From: Paenibacillus algicola
Lineage (GTDB): Bacteria; Bacillota; Bacilli; Paenibacillales; Paenibacillaceae
Assembly: GCF_005577435.1 (NCBI RefSeq)
Contig: NZ_CP040396.1
Span: 2,732,501-2,796,500 of the forward strand
Length of the DNA: 64,000 bases
Direction: 5' to 3'
This document shows, one piece after another, positions 23,516 to 31,900 of the stretch. The notes under the pieces are model-generated. The model searched no databases, had not been told where the DNA came from, and worked only from the letters and a program-made list of their open reading frames with translations. How positions within the stretch are numbered: position 1 is the stretch's first letter; every line of letters starts with the position of its first letter. Position numbers and translations under genes: made by a program.

Positions 23516-23788
23516 TTAATTTCTGGCGAGCTGTTGACCGTAATGCTCAACGACCGATTTGATGCAGTCCGTACAGATCAGTTTGGAATGAAATTCTTTT
23601 AACTTCTTTGAATCGGCTTCATCGCAGATGAAGCAGCCGGGCTGATATTTACTGAGCACAATTCGCTCACCCTCAACATAAATCTCCAAGGGGTCTTTTT
23701 CCCCGATTCCCAGAGTCCGGCGGAGCTCCTTAGGGATGACCACACGGCCAAGCGCATCAATCTTGCGTACCATTCCAGTCGCTTTCAT
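23516..23788 (-). CDS. AbrB/SpoVT-type transition-state regulator with zinc ribbon
   Basis: 90 residues from ATG 23788, with AAGGAGATGCAAT upstream. The N-terminal half (MKATGMVRKIDALGRVVIPKELRRTLGIGEKDPLEIYVEGERIVL) is a textbook AbrB swapped-hairpin DNA-binding domain. The C-terminal half has cysteine pairs (CFICDEAD ... LICTDCIKS) for a zinc site. It probably regulates prophage or host genes. Host AbrB lacks this zinc part, so this is a phage-adapted version. Confidence 0.88.
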   Translation of the reverse strand: MKATGMVRKIDALGRVVIPKELRRTLGIGEKDPLEIYVEGERIVLSKYQPGCFICDEADSKKLKEFHSKLICTDCIKSVVEHYGQQLARN

Positions 23789-23867
23789 ATTGCATCTCCT
23801 TCTGGCCAGTGTTAAACTGACCGTATCATAAGTGTTTGTTCTTGCGGTCTGACGGCTCCTACCCCGT

Positions 23868-23981
23868 TCAGACCGCGTTTTCGTTTTTCCAGCGCTTTGC
23901 ATTCTCATTGACAGCGAATTGCAGTACAATCAGACGCTCGTCCTTCGTGAGCTCCAGCCAAACCTTACCGGTTACGTTCAT
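23868..23981 (-). CDS. Tiny phage protein (37 aa), unknown
   Basis: ATG with a very strong GGAAGGAGGTGAA upstream, overlapping the preceding gene by 17 bases. The sequence (MNVTGKVWLELTKDERLIVLQ...) is soluble and helical. The strong ribosome binding site is the main support. No family recognised. Confidence 0.55.
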   Translation of the reverse strand: MNVTGKVWLELTKDERLIVLQFAVNENAKRWKNENAV

Positions 23982-24180
23982 AGCCGGGTTTCACCTCCTT
24001 CCCAGCGATAATCGTCACGCCGCCGATCCTTTCGATCAGGCATTTCCCGGAACAAAGCAGCTCATGACCAAACTTCGTTACCGGCTGCCCGATATGAATC
24101 TCTTTCCCACACTTCTCATTAGCGCAGTAGTCGATGACTTCGTCAGCCTCCAGGTCCTGTACTTTGCTCAATTTCCTCAC
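23965..24180 (-). CDS. Small zinc-binding phage protein (71 aa)
   Basis: Cysteines at YCANEKCGKEIHIG and LLCSGKCLIERIGG form a plausible zinc-ribbon or treble-clef site similar to mini-proteins with YwnB/Ig-like turns. It overlaps the next gene by 17 bases and the previous by four, so it is part of the early operon. Function unknown. Confidence 0.7.
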   Translation of the reverse strand: MRKLSKVQDLEADEVIDYCANEKCGKEIHIGQPVTKFGHELLCSGKCLIERIGGVTIIAGKEVKPGYERNR

Positions 24181-24383
24181 CGCCTTTCATAAACAGGCTT
24201 GTCCTCTGGGTAAGCCCGATTCAGCATGTTTCTCAGCGCGAGTATATCAGCCTGATTCTCAAGCTTTAGCAGCGAAAGTAAACCGTTCTCCGGGTAGACC
24301 AGCAGCACATTCATTTCATTTTCGACCACACACAGCTCGTTCGAACTGAATTGGATCTGTTGAACTTTCTCACCGTTAATCAT
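24177..24383 (-). CDS. Small phage protein (68 aa), unknown
   Basis: Starts at ATG 24383 (MINGEKVQQIQFSSNEL), with AAAGGGAAATCAGC upstream; a longer frame from 24431 lacks a site. The sequence is beta-rich and soluble. No recognised motif. Overlaps the zinc protein gene by four bases. Confidence 0.6.
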   Translation of the reverse strand: MINGEKVQQIQFSSNELCVVENEMNVLLVYPENGLLSLLKLENQADILALRNMLNRAYPEDKPVYERR

Positions 24384-24409
24384 GCTGATTTCCCTTTCCC
24401 TGCAGATCG

Positions 24410-24670
24410 TTAAACTCCAAGCTCCAGCCACTTCAAAAGTTTGATCGCACCTCTGATTTTGTCAGCTCCGCTTTCGGAGTTGCGGTGACTAATCCAGATA
24501 TCGTTGTTGAAAATGGCCTTGGTAGATTCTTTCGACTCACAAATCTGAACTGCAATCAAATGGGCATGCCCCGAATAACGGATGAACACTGCAAAGTCTG
24601 TGTTCTCATTAGTCCAGAAAGCTGCCTGCTGCAGCTCGCCCAGTAGATCGGCAACATTTTGTCTGTTCAT
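24410..24670 (-). CDS. Phage protein (86 aa), unknown
   Basis: A soluble alpha/beta protein (MNRQNVADLLGELQQAAFWTNENTDFAV, then a helical end in IRGAIKLLKWLELGV). It overlaps the excisionase-like gene by four bases. No family recognised; supported by operon position and coupling. Confidence 0.65.
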   Translation of the reverse strand: MNRQNVADLLGELQQAAFWTNENTDFAVFIRYSGHAHLIAVQICESKESTKAIFNNDIWISHRNSESGADKIRGAIKLLKWLELGV

Positions 24671-24843
24671 GATTCTGTTCCTACCTCAAGATGGGTGATC
24701 CACTTTTCCAAAGCATCGTCTCGAAAGAAAATTTTCTGACCAATCCTAAAGTGAGGTATCTGTTTTTTGCGAGTCATCGCGTAAACCGTGCTGGTGGAAA
24801 CCTTTAGCTTTTCAGCTGTCTCGGCCACTGTTAATGTTTTCAA
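24667..24843 (-). CDS. Excisionase-type helix-turn-helix protein
   Basis: 58 residues from TTG 24843, with AAAGGGGGTGATAGC upstream. The sequence MKTLTVAETAEKLKVSTSTVYAMTRKKQIPHFRIGQKIFFRDDALEKWI is a standard excisionase/MerR-type winged HTH. It may control integration direction with the integrase about 1.4 kb away, or regulate the early operon. The upstream ATG options inside 24860-24939 read through a neighbouring gene and have no site. Confidence 0.82.
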   Translation of the reverse strand: MKTLTVAETAEKLKVSTSTVYAMTRKKQIPHFRIGQKIFFRDDALEKWITHLEVGTES

Positions 24844-24859
24844 GCTATCACCCCCTTTC

Positions 24860-25030
24860 TCACCCATCTTGCGCCGCACAGATGGCGGACACGGCAATGT
24901 TTTCATCCAAACCCACCTCACGGGATAGTAGCCCAGCAACCTTTAAAGGATCTGTTCTACTCCCATAACGCATCTTGGAAAGTAAGATCAGCTTTTTACC
25001 GACGGTTTTCAATTTATCTTCTCGACTCAC
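24860..25030 (-). CDS. Small phage protein (56 aa), unknown
   Basis: GTG start at 25030 with GGGGTGA four bases upstream. Sequence MSREDKLKTVGKKLILLSKM, then RYGSRTDPLKVAGLLSRE, ending in AICAAQDG; basic N-terminus and helical. It fills the gap between the Cro-like and excisionase-like genes in the same frame order as other small early genes. No family recognised. Confidence 0.55.
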   Translation of the reverse strand: MSREDKLKTVGKKLILLSKMRYGSRTDPLKVAGLLSREVGLDENIAVSAICAAQDG

Positions 25031-25061
25031 TCAATCACCCCGACGTATCAAGTTGTGTTGT

Positions 25062-25265
25062 TTACCCAACATTATCATCAAAAAAAATTTCTCTCGGGTC
25101 TTTATTAAAGAATTTTGCGACACGCAACATCAGCGCACCACTCACATCTCTACCATTTTCCAGATGGAAAATAGTACTCCGAGAAACGTCAAGCGCTTCA
25201 GCCAGCTGATCTTGGGTCATGTCAAACTCTTTACTTCGTCTGAGAAACTTAACGTTGTTTCGCAT
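25062..25265 (-). CDS. Cro/CI-type HTH regulator (early gene)
   Basis: 67 residues with a complete XRE helix-turn-helix (LRRSKEFDMTQDQLAEALDVSRSTIFHLENGRDVSGALMLRVAKFFNKDPREIF). It is the first gene of the leftward early operon, divergent from the repressor, as Cro is in lambda-like switches. AGGTTTTTCGG-region upstream has GGAGG. It probably represses the CI promoter and its own, binding the operators at 25266-25457. A possible extra operator copy overlaps its stop codon (25053-25065). Confidence 0.88.
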   Translation of the reverse strand: MRNNVKFLRRSKEFDMTQDQLAEALDVSRSTIFHLENGRDVSGALMLRVAKFFNKDPREIFFDDNVG

Positions 25266-25457
25266 CCGAAAAACCTCCTTTCTTTCCGGTCTTGAAATGT
25301 CACACCCTCATGTTATACCTCCAACACTGTGTTGTCAACAACAAATTCAATCTATTTTTTTGTTAAATTTGTGTTGTTTACTTTACTTTTTGTTGCATAT
25401 ACTATACAATAAACCTTGTCGATATTGTTGTATTAATGGGAAGCGAGGGTACGGTTA
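25266..25457. promoter_or_regulatory. Lysis-lysogeny switch: divergent promoters and operators
   Basis: Leftward early promoter on the minus strand: TTGACA (25338-25333) and TATAAC (25317-25312), 15 bases apart, with a perfect 13-bp palindrome, caacactgtgttg (25322-25334), between them. Rightward repressor promoter: TTGTTT (25374-25379), 18 bases, TATACT (25398-25403). A second site, ttgtgttgtttac (25369-25381), overlaps its -35 and is repeated exactly at 25053-25065. The layout lets CI and Cro compete for the same sites. Confidence 0.65.
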
Positions 25458-26168
25458 ATGAACGAATTAGGAAAATTCTTGGAACAGGTTAGAAAGGAAA
25501 AGAAAATTTCACTTCGAGATGCAGCACAAAAGAGTGGCATTTCTTACTCATACATTCGAGACATTGAACTAGGTGTGAATCGCAAAACCAAAAAAGAGGT
25601 AAAACCTTCGCCGGCAGCTCTCAAGAAAATAGCTGAAGCTTACAGTATTAATTACTATGATCTATTAGAGAAAGCTGGGATCCTTGATGAAGAGACAAAT
25701 AATACTTTGGAAGAAACAAATTCTAAGTTAGATGTCTTAATCAAAGAAAGTGCTGCTGAATACAATCTTGGACACATTCCTCTGATCGGCACCATTTGTG
25801 CAGGTGATGGTATTATCGCGGAGTCAAATATAGATGGTTATGTTGGGTTTCCTTTTTTAAACAACTCTAAACCGGATTATGCACTTTGCGTTAAAGGCGA
25901 CAGTATGAACAGGGTTGGTATTGAGGATGGCGACATTGTATACCTCAGAGCAGCTAACTGGGTTGAGAGAAGCGGCCAAATAGCTGCTGTGATCGTCAAT
26001 GGCGAAGAGGGCACTTTGAAACGAGTACATTGGGAACCAGGTTCAAACCTTGTGAGACTGGTTCCAGAGAATCCTAAATACAAAACAATCGAAGTATATC
26101 CAAATGAAATTCGCGTTTGTGGAGTATATGCCGGCCACTTCAAGCCTGAGTATCAAATGGATATCTGA
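25458..26168 (+). CDS. CI-type repressor with S24 (LexA-like) autocleavage domain
   Basis: 236 residues. N-terminal XRE helix-turn-helix (ISLRDAAQKSGISYSYIRDIELGVNRKT, about residues 17-44). C-terminal S24 peptidase with the cleavage site Ala115-Gly116 (TICAGDG), nucleophile Ser149 in VKGDSMNRVGIEDGDIV and base Lys188 in EGTLKRVH. It keeps the prophage silent and should self-cleave with RecA after DNA damage, so the prophage is expected to be SOS-inducible. Followed 13 bases later by the integrase gene. Confidence 0.93.
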   Translation: MNELGKFLEQVRKEKKISLRDAAQKSGISYSYIRDIELGVNRKTKKEVKPSPAALKKIAEAYSINYYDLLEKAGILDEETNNTLEETNSKLDVLIKESAAEYNLGHIPLIGTICAGDGIIAESNIDGYVGFPFLNNSKPDYALCVKGDSMNRVGIEDGDIVYLRAANWVERSGQIAAVIVNGEEGTLKRVHWEPGSNLVRLVPENPKYKTIEVYPNEIRVCGVYAGHFKPEYQMDI

Positions 26169-26181
26169 GGAGGTATCTGTA

Positions 26182-27345
26182 ATGGCTTCGGTTTATAAAA
26201 GAGGAAAAGACTCTTATCTGCTTACTGTGGAATTGGGTTACGACTCTTTAGGTAAAAGGATCAAGCGAACCAGAACCGTAAAGGCTAAAAATAAAAAAGA
26301 GGCAGAATTACAACTCGCTAAATTTGTGGTGGAAGTGGAATCTGGCGAATTTATCGCGCCGGAAAAAATGTCTTTCGAAGCTTTTGTAAGCGAATGGAAG
26401 ACAAAGTATGCTGATAAACATCTTGAACTAAAAAGTGTTGAGAACTACACCATGCATCTTAATAGTCGGATCATACCTCACTTTAAAAGTGTTAGGATAG
26501 ATCAGATCAAAACACTGCATATAATCAATTTTTTAGATTCTATTAATACTCGTTTGGACGGTAAAGAAGGTAACGTATCCTCTTCAACCATTGTTTATGT
26601 ATACCGTGTCCTACGTAGTGTTTTCCAACGAGCTGTTGAATGGAAAGTGATAAAAGAGAATCCGATGAACGGTGTTAAGAAGCCCAAGGAAAAGCCTGTG
26701 AAAGAAATCCAAGTTTATGATGAACAAGATGTGAAAAAGTTGTTTGCTGCTTTAGAAGATGAACGCTTTATGTTCCGTGTCCTGGTTACTCTAGCGATAT
26801 CTACGGGTATGCGGCGCGGTGAATTAGTTGCCCTGGAGTGGAAACACATCGACCTAAGCAGCGGCACGATCAAGGTTGTGCAGTCGATATCTATTAGAGA
26901 CGATAAGGGCAAACCTGTGATCAAAGAACCTAAAACACGCAATTCAAACCGGACCATATCACTTCCTTCATCGACCGTAGAACTCTTAAAGAAATACAGG
27001 ATGCATTATCTCCAAGAAAAAATGAAGATTTTAGACCGCTGGGAAGAAAAAGAACGTGAGTTTGTTTTTACAAATGCCAACGGAGGCGCTTTGCATTTTA
27101 GCCGGCCTACAAAATGGTGGTCAGTCTTCTTGGATTACAATGGTCTGAAAAAAATTCGGTTTCATGACTTGCGCCATACATCAGCCACGCTTTTAATTAA
27201 TCAGGGTGTTCATGCAAAAATAATATCTGAACGTTTGGGACACGCAGACATTACCACCACAATGAACGTATATGGTCACGCGCTTCAAAGTGCAGATAAA
27301 TTAGCAGCTGATAAATTGAATGATGTTTTCAAACAGTCTCAGTGA
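26182..27345 (+). CDS. Tyrosine recombinase (phage integrase)
   Basis: 387 residues from ATG 26182, with GAGGAGGTATCTGTA upstream. An N-terminal AP2-like arm-binding domain (MASVYKRGKDSYLLTVELG), then the SAM-like core-binding domain, then the catalytic domain with Arg in STGMRRGELVALEW, HDLRHTSATLL, LGHADITTTMNVYGH (the Tyr nucleophile is in this segment). It integrates and excises the prophage. Direct repeats just after its stop are likely its arm-type sites. In operon with the repressor. Confidence 0.95.
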   Translation: MASVYKRGKDSYLLTVELGYDSLGKRIKRTRTVKAKNKKEAELQLAKFVVEVESGEFIAPEKMSFEAFVSEWKTKYADKHLELKSVENYTMHLNSRIIPHFKSVRIDQIKTLHIINFLDSINTRLDGKEGNVSSSTIVYVYRVLRSVFQRAVEWKVIKENPMNGVKKPKEKPVKEIQVYDEQDVKKLFAALEDERFMFRVLVTLAISTGMRRGELVALEWKHIDLSSGTIKVVQSISIRDDKGKPVIKEPKTRNSNRTISLPSSTVELLKKYRMHYLQEKMKILDRWEEKEREFVFTNANGGALHFSRPTKWWSVFLDYNGLKKIRFHDLRHTSATLLINQGVHAKIISERLGHADITTTMNVYGHALQSADKLAADKLNDVFKQSQ

Positions 27346-27348
27346 GCT

Positions 27349-27388
27349 GTAGACCTCTTGTAGACCATTTGTAGACCAAACGTATACC
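27349..27388. repeat. Arm-type integrase repeats near attR
   Basis: Three perfect TGTAGACC copies begin at 27349, 27359 and 27370, followed by a degenerate CGTATACC at 27381. The 10-11 base spacing matches one DNA turn, so integrase molecules would bind the same face. They follow the integrase stop directly, where arm sites are usually found. Confidence 0.7.
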
Positions 27389-27390
27389 AA

Positions 27391-27500
27391 AGGTTGAAAA
27401 AGGCTGTAAAAGGCTAACAGAGAACACCAAGGGGCAAGCAAAGTTTATCAATGAACTGCACAGTTTGATAAATCCTAATAACGGGGTTCCCTCATCTCCC
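27391..27500. other. Presumed attachment (attR) region
   Basis: Nothing coding is seen between the arm repeats and the terminator at 27505. It contains an 8-bp inverted repeat, tttatcaa (27444-27451) and ttgataaa (27465-27472), with a 13-base centre, which is a possible core site. The exact crossover cannot be set because the left junction is outside the window. Confidence 0.4.
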
Positions 27501-27504
27501 ATGA

Positions 27505-27536
27505 GGGCGCTCTGCAAAGGGCGCCCGATTTTTTTT
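27505..27536 (+). terminator. Intrinsic terminator after the prophage end
   Basis: GGGCGC (27505-27510) and GCGCCC (27521-27526) with a 10-base loop, then a run of nine T broken by none until G at 27537. It would stop transcription leaving the integrase gene. It may belong to the host gene next to the integration site. Confidence 0.8.
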
Positions 27537-27577
27537 GTCGTTATTTACGGAATCGAGAATCCGAGACCATAAAACAG

Positions 27578-27612
27578 GCCGCCCGCCAAGATCCAGGATC
27601 TTGACGGGCGGC
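27578..27612 (-). terminator. Long hairpin, probable terminator of the YjcZ gene
   Basis: gccgcccgccaagatcc and ggatcttgacgggcggc form a 17-bp arm pair with one mismatch. Read on the minus strand, it is followed by CTGTTTTATG. It sits about 110 bases after the stop of the YjcZ-type gene. No other gene lies in 27537-27723. Confidence 0.55.
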
Positions 27613-27723
27613 TCAAGTAAAACGAGGACACTTCAGCGGATCACCGAGGTGACCACCTTTCTCTCTGCATGCTGCCGGGATTGCTGCAGGAAAGTAAGGA
27701 GTATGCGGCTAAGAATGCTCCAA

Positions 27724-27831
27724 TTAGATGAACGCGCTAGTGATGATTACCAGCAAAATGAAAAGCACCAGAATTGCGCCGACAGAGTTACCTGCTCCAT
27801 ATGCTCCATATGCTCCAGCTGTTCCGCTCAC
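27724..27831 (-). CDS. YjcZ-family sporulation peptide (35 aa)
   Basis: GTG start with AAAGGGAGGG six bases upstream. The peptide has a short Gly/Ala/Tyr-rich start (MSGTAGAYGAYGAGNSVG) and one hydrophobic helix, AILVLFILLVIITSAFI, the hallmark of YjcZ-type proteins found in Bacillales spores. It shares this helix almost exactly with the peptide at 62147-62248. The role is known only as sporulation-associated membrane or coat peptide. Confidence 0.85.
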   Translation of the reverse strand: MSGTAGAYGAYGAGNSVGAILVLFILLVIITSAFI

Positions 27832-27970
27832 AAGAATCCCTCCCTTTTGTGAAACATACCACAGTATATGAGGGAGGACTGCAAACGACAGGGCATTCGC
27901 CCGGCTGCTGCAAAATAGGTGCATTTGCCTCATGACTCATTTCCGTTCTGGACTGACGGTACCGGGCAGT

Positions 27971-28210
27971 CTACTGTGCTTGAAGGGAATCGTCCTCCTC
28001 GGATGGAGTGCTTCTCAGGGTCCTGCGGTCAATCAATCCCTCTTCCCCCAGCTCCCTGTATTTACGCATCCAGATTTTCAGCCGTCCAATATCGGATATT
28101 TGCAGCTCTTGAGCGACCTCTTTCTTGGTCATGCCGTCCAAGCGCATGGCGATTGCTCTTTTCTTCATATCTAGACTGTAGGATTGGAATGTTTGGCCTT
28201 TTTTCGCCAT
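27971..28210 (-). pseudogene. Transposase N-terminal fragment (HTH, IS3/orfA-like)
   Basis: 79 residues from ATG 28210, preceded by AGAGGTGATATTG. The sequence FQSYSLDMKKRAIAMRLDGMTKKEVAQELQISDIGRLKIWMRKYRELGEEGL is the HTH_28/orfA-type DNA-binding part of an IS3-like transposase. No catalytic DDE domain follows in any frame, and no inverted repeats are evident, so it looks like a remnant. It lies about 400 bases beyond the prophage end. It could also be a small domesticated DNA-binding protein. Confidence 0.65.
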
Positions 28211-28254
28211 CAATATCACCTCTACCTACTATATCGGTATGAAGCGGCTTTTTT

Positions 28255-28875
28255 TTATAATGGCCTGTACCCCAGACGGTTTAGCTGCTCTGCAATCAGG
28301 CGGTACCCCTTGGCATTGGGATGAAGGCCATCGGAAGACAGCAGCTCCTGCTCTCTGCCCGCAAACAAGGAGTAAACCTGCGCCGTCGGAAGCAATCCGG
28401 ATAGAAATCCATTCAGCCGGTGCACATACGCTGCCGCTTCAATCCGCGAAGGGTAGGGGTTATATAGACCCACCGCCCGGATCAGGTAGGGTGAGGCGGG
28501 TCCTCCCTTTTTCAATTTGCAGATTTCGTTCACCATACCCTGCCAGCAGGCCTTGCAGCGGGACAGCGCCTGCTCCAGCAGCTCCGGTCTGAAGTCAGTC
28601 TCATAGTCTTGCGCCGCCCGGATCAGATCATTTCCGCCAGCCGAAATCGTAATAATCGCGGCACCCTTCAGGCTGCTGCGAAACTGCGGATCGCGGCGAA
28701 TCCGTTCGTACAGCTCACAAGAGGTCAGTCCCGGTATGCCCAGCTGATCATAAGCTACAAATTCCTTAACATATTCCTCCGCCATCCGCCGGTATAGCGG
28801 AACAAATCCGCTTCCCGGCAGCGCCCCCAAGCCATACGTCAGGGAATCGCCGACGGCGGTGTAACAATATACCAT
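28255..28875 (-). CDS. SGNH/GDSL-type hydrolase
   Basis: 206 residues from ATG 28875 (GGGGGTGGAGTTC upstream). Catalytic blocks are all present: YTAVGDSLTYGLGA (Ser nucleophile in block I), GIPGLTSCEL (Gly block), ISAGGNDL (Asn block) and SSDGLHPNAKGY (Asp and His). No signal peptide, so it acts in the cytoplasm. The family hydrolyses esters of lipids, sugars or peptides; the substrate cannot be told from sequence. Normal length for a single-domain member. Confidence 0.9.
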   Translation of the reverse strand: MVYCYTAVGDSLTYGLGALPGSGFVPLYRRMAEEYVKEFVAYDQLGIPGLTSCELYERIRRDPQFRSSLKGAAIITISAGGNDLIRAAQDYETDFRPELLEQALSRCKACWQGMVNEICKLKKGGPASPYLIRAVGLYNPYPSRIEAAAYVHRLNGFLSGLLPTAQVYSLFAGREQELLSSDGLHPNAKGYRLIAEQLNRLGYRPL

Positions 28876-28961
28876 GAACTCCACCCCCACCAGACTCACT
28901 GCGATATGATATGCCGCAGCCGGAGGGGGTGGAAACGGTAATTTGCCTTCAAGCTTTGAAA

Positions 28962-31900
28962 TCAGGCAGCCATCTGGCTGGAGTCACGTTCCTTATCGCT
29001 TCCGGCTTTAAAAGGCCACCAATTGCCCCGGCCGAACAGCTTCACCATCACGGGAACGAAAAATGGAAGAAATACTAGAGCGTATAGCACCAGGCCGGTT
29101 AGTACCACGGTGGCAATCTGCATCATAGACAGCACGCCGGACGGGTACATCGCAGCAAAGGTGCCGCCAAGAATGAGAACCGCAGACAAAATGACCGTGC
29201 CCATATTTTTCATCGCGTACAAGATGCCGCTCTGAACGTCCAGCTCCTTGTTCTCGTTGAAGCGATCCATGAGGAAGATGCTGTAGTCCACCCCTAGCGC
29301 AGTAAGCATCACAAATCCAAAGAATGGCGTTGCCCAGCTGATGCCGGTATAACCTAGCAGGTCCACGAACACAAACTCGGTTACGCCCATGGAGACGTAA
29401 TAGGTGACGACCAGGGCCACCATCAAGTAAATAGGCATGACCACCGATCTCAAGAGCAGCACCAGCACGAGGAAAATCCCGCCCAGCATCAGAGTAACTG
29501 TACGATTGTAATCCTCATCAGAAATTTGCTTCAAATCCGCATAGGTGCTCGTCACGCCGCTCACCGCGGTTTCCGCCTGCTCCAGCTTGGTCCCTTTGAC
29601 CGCCGTCGCCACTGCATTCTCAATGTCGCCGATACGGGTTAATGTCTCAGCTGCATAAGGATTGCCTGCAAAAACAACGTCCAGCGTCATGAGCTTACGG
29701 TCGGGAGACATGTAAGTATCATAGACCCGCGTCATCTCGGGATCAGACAAGGCCTCCTCTGGAACGAGGAACCCGCTGGTTTCCGGATCACCTGCATTCT
29801 CGATTTGCGCCAGATAGGTCTGGGCTGTTGTCAATCCATCCTGAATCTGAGAAATCCCTTTGACACTCTCATCTAATCCTCCGGTGAGCTCGCCCAGCTG
29901 CCCAGACAGCTCCTTAAAACCATTCTCAATTTGCTGCTGGCCTTCCTCAATCTGGGTCAGACCTGACTGAATATCCGGCAGCTGCTGAATCACTGCACCC
30001 TGTCCCTCTGCCGCCTGCTCCAGACCGTCTTCCAACGCTTGAATGCCTTGAAGAATCTGGCTGAGCCCTGAAGTCAGCGCCTCTTGTCCGGATACAGCCG
30101 CGGCATAGCCTTGATTCGCCTGCTTTAAGCCCTCCGCCGCCTGCAGGGTGTTCTTTTCCATGTCACGAACGCCTGAAGACAGCTGAGACAGACCTGCTGA
30201 GGTCTGGGTTACCGTTTCCCGGATATTCATATAATCCGAATTCTGCTGCAGCTGCGGCTCCGCGGCCTCCAGTGCAGTAAAGGAGGGCTGCAGCCCTGCC
30301 AGCATTTGCTCAACGCCCTGCAGGCTGCCGAGCACCTCTCCCATAGATTTGCCTAGAACGGAAATCCCATCCCCGGCCGCCTGGTAACCCGCAAGCAGCT
30401 CCTGGTGCGCATTGGCCAGCTGCTGTGCGCTAGCCTTTGCCTGCTGCAATCCTGTACCCAGCTCCCCGGCGCCGGCAGCGCCGCTTGTCATGCCGCCTTG
30501 AATTTGCGTCAATGCTGCGCTCAGCTCACCGATGCCCTGTTTCAGCTCCGCTGTGCCTTCCGTCAGCTTGCTGCTGCTGACAGCGGCTTCAGCAAGCTGA
30601 GGCTCATTTTGACTCAGCTGGCGGCTCGCCTCCGACAGGCCGGAGCCAATCTGGGACAGCCCGTCTGTCGATTGGCCGATCCCTTCTCCCAGCGCAGCCG
30701 CCTGGGCTGTAATCCGGAAATCCTCAATTTCGTCACCCGCCGGACGGGAGGCGCTGCGAACCTCTTCTACCCCCTCGACCTTCAGGATGCTGCGGGTTAT
30801 GGCTTCAGTCAAAGCAAGATACTCTCCCGTATCCAGACGGTCGTCGTTCTTGATCACGACGGTAGCCGGCATGGACTGTCCAGCGCCAAAGGCCGACTCA
30901 ATCAGGTTAAATCCTTTCACAGACTCATAATCCTCGCTAATTTCCTCCATATTATTGAAGGACAGCTGGCCGCTGTACGTTACCAGAAACGGAACGCAGA
31001 TGACAGCAACCACGATCAGCGCCGCCAGCGGGCGCTTTAGCGAAAATGCGCCTGCCATCCCCCATAGCCGGCTCTCCTTATGCTCCAGCGAGCCTTTGGA
31101 CGGCCAGAACAGCTTGCTCCCCAGCACGGCCATGAAGAACGGCACGATCGTGAACAAGGCTGCAAGCATGACCGCGATACCAACAGCTACCGCTACTGCC
31201 GAGCGGTACAGAATAAACTGCGACATTCCGATGGATACAAATCCGATCAAGACCGCAAGCCCGGAGAAAAAAACGGTTCGGCCTGCCGTCCTGTAGGTTT
31301 CCACAATCGCAGAAGAAATGTCCTCCTGCCGGCTCATTTCCTCCTTAAAGCGGCTGATCAGCAGGATGCAGTAATCTGTTCCGATCCCGAACATAACGGC
31401 CACCATGAAAATCTGTGTAAAGGTTGACAGTGGAAAGTTAACACTGTCCACCAGAAAGGCTACAATCGACTGCGACACCAGATAGCTCAGACCCACAGTC
31501 AGCAGCGGCACAAAGGGGGCAACCAATGAACGGAACACGGCAAATAAAATGACCAGAATGAAAATGATCGTTATGTATTCCGTTTTCTTCAGCCCGTCCT
31601 GTGACCCCTGAATGGTATCTTCATTGACGAGCTCGCTGCCGGTCATGTAGTAATCGACTCCGATGTCTCCCAGCGCTTCATGAATCAGGCTGCGTGTTTC
31701 TCCGGGCTCCATCACTTTAGCATCTGAGGAAATCGCAATCATTACCGCCTTGCCGTCCTCGGACACCATCTTGTCCTCCAGCTGCGGCTCATCAAAGGGA
31801 TTCATCACTGACGTGACGCCCAGAGCTTCCCCTTGAGTCTTTAGGCTCTCTACCGCTGCTTGGACACGCTCTTTGTCATCCTGACCCAGTCCTTGCTCTT

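Noticed and set aside
27578..27612. Insertion sequence end next to the transposase fragment
   Set aside because: The hairpin is not a terminal repeat: no matching copy is found near 28210 and no target duplication is seen.
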